From contig NZ_RXOF01000003.1 in assembly GCF_003970915.1 (NCBI RefSeq), forward strand, positions 62,001 to 126,000: a stretch of DNA of 64,000 nt, in the 5' to 3' direction. The position numbers and the translations under genes were made by a program. The notes below the pieces were generated by a model. It had not been told where the DNA came from, ran no database searches, and was given only the letters and a program-made list of their open reading frames with translations. Shown piece by piece: positions 61,001 to 64,000 of this stretch. The DNA comes from Hymenobacter gummosus (lineage in GTDB: Bacteria > Bacteroidota > Bacteroidia > Cytophagales > Hymenobacteraceae). How positions within the stretch are numbered: position 1 is the stretch's first letter; every line of letters begins with the position of its first letter.

Positions 61001-64000
61001 GACGAGCAGATACAGCGCCTCGGGCCAGAGCTGGGACGGGTCTTTGGGATTGGGCGGCTCGGGCAGGCGCAGCTGCAGCCGCCCCTGCCCGGCGGGCGTG
61101 CCGGCGGGGTTGTCGAGCACCGGGGTGTAGTAATAGTGCGCCCGCGGGCTGTACCCGTAGCCCAGGCCCCCCACGGCGGGCGTACCCGGCTGCGGGCGCA
61201 GCATGGCTTCGGTGTAGGCAAAGCCGTCGAGGGGCAATCGGGCGGGGAAGCCCGAGCCGCTGAGCGGACCGAACGCGGCGGGGTCGACGCAGCGCATTTT
61301 CAGTACGCCGGGCTCCAGGGAATACTTAAACAGGCCCTCGAACATGAACCGGCGTGGCTTCCCCTCCGCATCGTTGCGCAGCAGCACCGAATCGGGCCGG
61401 AGCGGGCCGCCGACGCCCAGGTAGCGGTTGAACCCGAGGCTCTGCACGGGCTGCAGGCGGTTACCTTGGCGCAGCAGCGTGCCGGGGCCGAACGAGCCCG
61501 GGTCCAGCAGCAGCAGGCTGCGGGCCAGGCCCAGCTGCTCCTCGGGCAGGAAACGGGGCCGCGCCTCCACTTTCAGCTCCTGGCAGGGCTGGTTTACGTC
61601 GACGCTGAAGGTGAGCTTGTGCAGGTGGCGCAGCTGCACGTCGCGCAGGGTAACCAGCCGCTTGGCCGTCCGGATGCTGATGGTGTGCGGGCCGGGCTCG
61701 GCCACGAAGCTGTAGGGCTCGTTCTGGTTTACGTCGTGCACGTAGGCCGGCACCCCGTCGATATACACGGCAATGGGCGGCTGCACCCGGCCCGAATCCA
61801 CCACGAACGGGGCCACCTGCGTGAGGCCGCCGGGCGCGGGCCGGTACTCGTAGAACTGCCCGCCGGCGGGGTACAGAAAGTCGTAGAAGCGCAGCGAATC
61901 CAGGCCCAGCTGCGGGCGCCAGCGCTGCCAGTCGAGCAGGCGCTGCCGGGTGGTGCCGGGGTTGTTTTCGAAGCTGAAGTCGTCCAGCTCAAAGCGCCGC
62001 CGCGACACCCGTCCCAGTACGCGCCGCTCGAAGCCGGGTAGCGCGGGGGCCACCGCCTGCTCAAACCGGCTGGTGTGGGCGTAGCTGGTGAGGTCGGCGC
62101 CGGCCACGGGGCGCCCGCCGCCGTCCGTCACGGTGTAGCGCAACTCGATGCGCTGGCCGGGGTAGGCCACGTCGGGCTGCTCGGCCGTGATGCGCAGCTG
62201 CTTCCGAAGCAGCGGCACCACGAACTCGCGGCTGAGCATTTCCTCGCCCCAGAGGTAGTGCACCGACACGTACCAGGGCTCATCGGAGGCCGCCGGCAGG
62301 GCCAGGCGCCAGTCGGGCCCGCCGTAGCTGCGGTGCACCAGCTTGTCGCCGCGGTACACGAAGCGCCAGCAGGCCAGCCGGCGCGGGTTGTCGAGGGCCA
62401 GGAAGATGGAGTCGTGGGTGCGGTCGGACTGCAGGTTCAGCCCGGCGTTTTCTTCTTCCAGGTTCACGCTGGCCTGGTGGCCGAGGCTGTCGGTAATGGT
62501 ATAGCCGTAGGCGCGCGGGTTCACCGGCAAGGTCAGCGGCAGGCGCACCGGGCCTTCCCGCAGCGGACTGGTTTCCAGGTCGGTGCCGCCCGTTACTTTC
62601 AGCTGCGCCCGGTGCGGCCGCGACTGGCCCAGGTGCAGGTAGCGCAGGCGCACGGAGTCGCCGTGCAGCTCGGCGCTGAGCTGGCCGGGGTCGAGCTGGT
62701 AGCTCACCGTGGCCGATTCAGCGTGCCGCTCGTTGTCGGCGTTGAGGAAGGTGGCCTGCACCTGGTAGCGCAAATCGGCGGCGGGCAGCACGCGGGCGGG
62801 CAGCTCCAGGCGCGTTTCCCCGGCCGCGTCGAGCGGGCCGGCGTGGCGCCAGAGCGTATCGGGCACGAACACCGAGCGGCCGGCAAAGGCAGCGGGCGGG
62901 CCGGCGGGCGTCACGCTCAGCGTCACGCGGGCGTCGAGCAGGCTGAGGTCGTTGGCGTCGGTGCCGCGCAGGAAAAACGCCTGCTGGGCCCCGCGGCGGT
63001 GCTCTTTTTCGCCCACGCGCAGGGTGTATTTAGTGTTATTTAGTTCATAGTCTTCCAGCCGGAACTGCCCGCTGGCCAGCGTGAGGCCCCGGGGCGTGGC
63101 CAGGCGCACCTGCACCACGTTGTCGGCGCGCAGGCCCAGGCTGTCGGTCAGCGGCAGCGTGTACTCGTAGGAGCCGGGCCGCACCGGGCGCAGCTCGGCC
63201 AGCTTTTTCGAAGTGCCGTCGGGGCCGCCCAGCCAGAGCACCATGCGGCGGCGCAGCGGGCGGCCGTCGGGGCGGTGGAGCAGGCGCATTTTCAGGCGCA
63301 GCGTGTCGCCGCTGGGCCGGTAGCGCGGCTTGCTGAAGGCCACGTAGCTCGTCCACTGCTGGCGGCGGGCCCAGTTGCTGCGCTGGCCCCGACGACGCTG
63401 CTGCCGCTCCTCGCGCACCTCCTCGCTGAAGACGGAGCGGCCCATGCCCACCACTCCGGTAGTGGTGTACCGAAAGTGCACCACATCGAGGATAAGCCGG
63501 CGCGTGGGCACCACCAGGTAGCCCAGCGGAATGCCGTAGGCCACGCGCTTGACGCCGCGCAGCAGCTTGGGCGGCAGCGCGGCCAGCTGCATCCCCAGCC
63601 GGTCCCAGCCTTCCTCGTCCATGTAGTCGGGCGGCGCGGGGAAGGTGCGCTCCAGGCTGTGAAAGGTGGTGCGGCCGCGATAGGTTACGGCCACCAGGCC
63701 GGCGCGGCCGGCGCGGGCCCGGCGGTGGGTGCGGGTAGCCGCGTCGTAGGGCACGGGGCGGCGGCGCAGCTGCACCTGGGCGGCCTCGCCCAGCAGGCGG
63801 CCCAGCGAGTCGCGCACCACCAGCACCAGGTCCACCTGATTGTCGAGCACGGTTACGAGGCGGTCGGTTTCGCTGCGCAGCCAGTACACCAGCTGCGGGC
63901 CCTCGGTGTGGGCCACCAGGTAGTAGCCGGGCGGCAGCGGGCGGCGCTGGTAGAAGCGGGTGCTGTCGGTGGGGAAAGAGTCGACGGGCTGGCGAAAAAA
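58070..64000 (-). CDS. alpha-2-macroglobulin family protein with internal carboxypeptidase-regulatory and SusC-like plug domains (5' end outside the window)
   Basis: 1976 residues visible; the frame is open to the right edge, so the N-terminus and signal are missing. In visible numbering: macroglobulin beta domains ~1-1090 (MG2-like segment near 230-320); a carboxypeptidase-regulatory domain ~1107-1190 (ISGKIIDNSTGEGIPGVTIM); a TonB-receptor plug-like segment ~1187-1290 (QLSEVVVVGYGTVSRSS, IRIRGANSLTGSAQPLLILN, TTLKDAAATGVYGARGANGV); the A2M core from ~1320 (WWRPTLVTDARGQARTTVTL); a CNEQ thioester motif with Cys ~1525; the helical thioester domain; and a C-terminal beta domain. No 22-strand barrel is present. 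It is probably an envelope protease trap or surface sensor. Confidence 0.88.
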   Translation of the reverse strand, partial: FFRQPVDSFPTDSTRFYQRRPLPPGYYLVAHTEGPQLVYWLRSETDRLVTVLDNQVDLVLVVRDSLGRLLGEAAQVQLRRRPVPYDAATRTHRRARAGRAGLVAVTYRGRTTFHSLERTFPAPPDYMDEEGWDRLGMQLAALPPKLLRGVKRVAYGIPLGYLVVPTRRLILDVVHFRYTTTGVVGMGRSVFSEEVREERQQRRRGQRSNWARRQQWTSYVAFSKPRYRPSGDTLRLKMRLLHRPDGRPLRRRMVLWLGGPDGTSKKLAELRPVRPGSYEYTLPLTDSLGLRADNVVQVRLATPRGLTLASGQFRLEDYELNNTKYTLRVGEKEHRRGAQQAFFLRGTDANDLSLLDARVTLSVTPAGPPAAFAGRSVFVPDTLWRHAGPLDAAGETRLELPARVLPAADLRYQVQATFLNADNERHAESATVSYQLDPGQLSAELHGDSVRLRYLHLGQSRPHRAQLKVTGGTDLETSPLREGPVRLPLTLPVNPRAYGYTITDSLGHQASVNLEEENAGLNLQSDRTHDSIFLALDNPRRLACWRFVYRGDKLVHRSYGGPDWRLALPAASDEPWYVSVHYLWGEEMLSREFVVPLLRKQLRITAEQPDVAYPGQRIELRYTVTDGGGRPVAGADLTSYAHTSRFEQAVAPALPGFERRVLGRVSRRRFELDDFSFENNPGTTRQRLLDWQRWRPQLGLDSLRFYDFLYPAGGQFYEYRPAPGGLTQVAPFVVDSGRVQPPIAVYIDGVPAYVHDVNQNEPYSFVAEPGPHTISIRTAKRLVTLRDVQLRHLHKLTFSVDVNQPCQELKVEARPRFLPEEQLGLARSLLLLDPGSFGPGTLLRQGNRLQPVQSLGFNRYLGVGGPLRPDSVLLRNDAEGKPRRFMFEGLFKYSLEPGVLKMRCVDPAAFGPLSGSGFPARLPLDGFAYTEAMLRPQPGTPAVGGLGYGYSPRAHYYYTPVLDNPAGTPAGQGRLQLRLPEPPNPKDPSQLWPEALYLLVTRPDQPKFLRLLAGLPTVHALPPGRYRVAVLRADSACWVPAELVTVQPGGTTYLQLRAADWQKPGALSRRIGRLVRQRVPRPTAAAPAREEHRVIRATQPAVVQPGWSTISGKIIDNSTGEGIPGVTIMVKGTTTGTSTMADGTYSLQVPPEATTLSVSSVGYVTVERRIGGSVLNAGLSADTKQLSEVVVVGYGTVSRSSLTASYSTSSLQGRVAGVSVASSANIRIRGANSLTGSAQPLLILNGLPFNGRLEDLDPATIANITTLKDAAATGVYGARGANGVILITTKSDLVAAPADLEAAGGQDPRLALRRRFSDYGWWRPTLVTDARGQARTTVTLPDDVTGWHSFVLGSDNHGRTGSAAGLLRSFKTLRAELAVPRFLVAGDQTQIIGKTLNYLPDTARVATSFRVGGAEVRRQQHRVAGAVVDTLTLVAPATPGDSLLLSFGLTGAAGYQDGEQRPVPILPAGTLERTGSFLTLTAPDTTVQLPAFDAQRGPVTLRLETDPIPALLSEIQHVQAYAYLCNEQAASKLKALLLERRIRVAMGEEFGGDKAVNYLIRKLLAGRYKDSRLWGTWPTSPVSYWASTHVVEALLEARTAGYAVKLDQAELLDFLGRRLDEELSRAEAAAARPKNPDFYFPDDVLRLLRLLHQLQSPTGFATYLRRLARLQRGRQPLDRYLALTELRQQLQQPYQLDTLRRYRLRTQLGGVYYADTLQPGAYYRYLLDNRVGSSLLAYRILRREGGHEAELTRLRVYLLGLRRAGHWRSTYEAAQILETIGPDLFAPGRGTVAARVTLGGGQPQEIGEKQMPFETTLPAAAAPLSLRKEGLQPVYATAYQSFWNPAPAARQGDFAVTTTLAGQSGRRVSLKAGQPAELLVSVDVKAEARYVLVEVPIPAGCSYGPKAPANGYEVHREYLRHQTGIFLDHLPVGRHTFRISLQPRYRGRYTLNPAKAELVYFPTKFGRTDSKQTVVQ

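Overview
The window looks like chromosomal DNA of a GC-rich Bacteroidota, most likely Hymenobacter or a close relative (Hymenobacteraceae, Cytophagales). Three things support this. The Bacteroidota -7 promoter box TAnnTTTG occurs exactly in front of many genes. The families are typical of the phylum (Porin_10-type putative porin, DUF4159, SMUG2-type glycosylase, a SusC-type plug signature, the sigma-54 activator / lptE / TPR / secG cluster). Base composition is high in GC, and Shine-Dalgarno sequences are mostly not evident. The genus is inference; the phylum is well supported.

Layout. 1-3.4 kb: LTA-synthase-like membrane sulfatase, small CxxC protein, AT-richer orphan gene. 3.4-5.6 kb: mtaB convergent with an HTH regulator across a 25-bp bidirectional terminator. 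6-7.7 kb: MacB-type permease with a small partner. 8-14.2 kb: secreted protein of the 'asparagine synthetase B'-labelled family, GH53 endo-galactanase, two paralogous lipoproteins and a GH2 enzyme; a 22-bp direct repeat suggests that one lipoprotein gene was inserted into an older gene pair. 14.3-20.5 kb: membrane SRPBCC protein, miaE, lpxK-porin, SMUG2. 20.6-28.6 kb: AT-richer secreted orphan, NIF3, zinc-ribbon coiled coil, TPR protein, pabB, miaB-hicA-hicB. 28.7-35.1 kb: sigma-54 activator, lptE, TPR protein, secG, then groES-groEL behind a possible sigma-54 promoter. 35.2-40.3 kb: two POT peptide transporters and pckA with a LacI/PurR-like operator. 40.3-43.3 kb: two genes each broken by one base in a cytosine run, around a DUF2156 protein. 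43.3-53.1 kb: SDR, S1/P1 nuclease, pRiA4b ORF-3-like protein, rsmE, Crp/Fnr regulator, DUF4159, AraC-Ogt fusion, and an acyltransferase-patatin-MBL operon. 53.4-56.7 kb: two identical tRNA-Asp(GTC) genes in a duplicated block, an orphan promoter-terminator pair (candidate small RNA), an FKBP isomerase and accA. 56.8-64 kb: ADP-ribosylglycohydrolase and a very large alpha-2-macroglobulin with an internal SusC-like plug signature, running off the right edge.

Shared themes: tRNA position-37 modification (MtaB, MiaB, MiaE), envelope biogenesis (LpxK, LptE, porin, SecG, LTA-synthase-like enzyme), galactan breakdown (GH53, GH2), fatty acid and lipid metabolism (AccA, acyltransferase, patatin). Several families of palindromic repeats are scattered between genes, and one appears to supply the start and signal-like segment of the TPR protein. 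The strongest candidates for something unusual are the macroglobulin/plug fusion, the putative sigma-54 control of groESL, the repeat-derived N-terminus and the orphan small-RNA unit. I see no CRISPR array, prophage, transposase or recognisable defence island.
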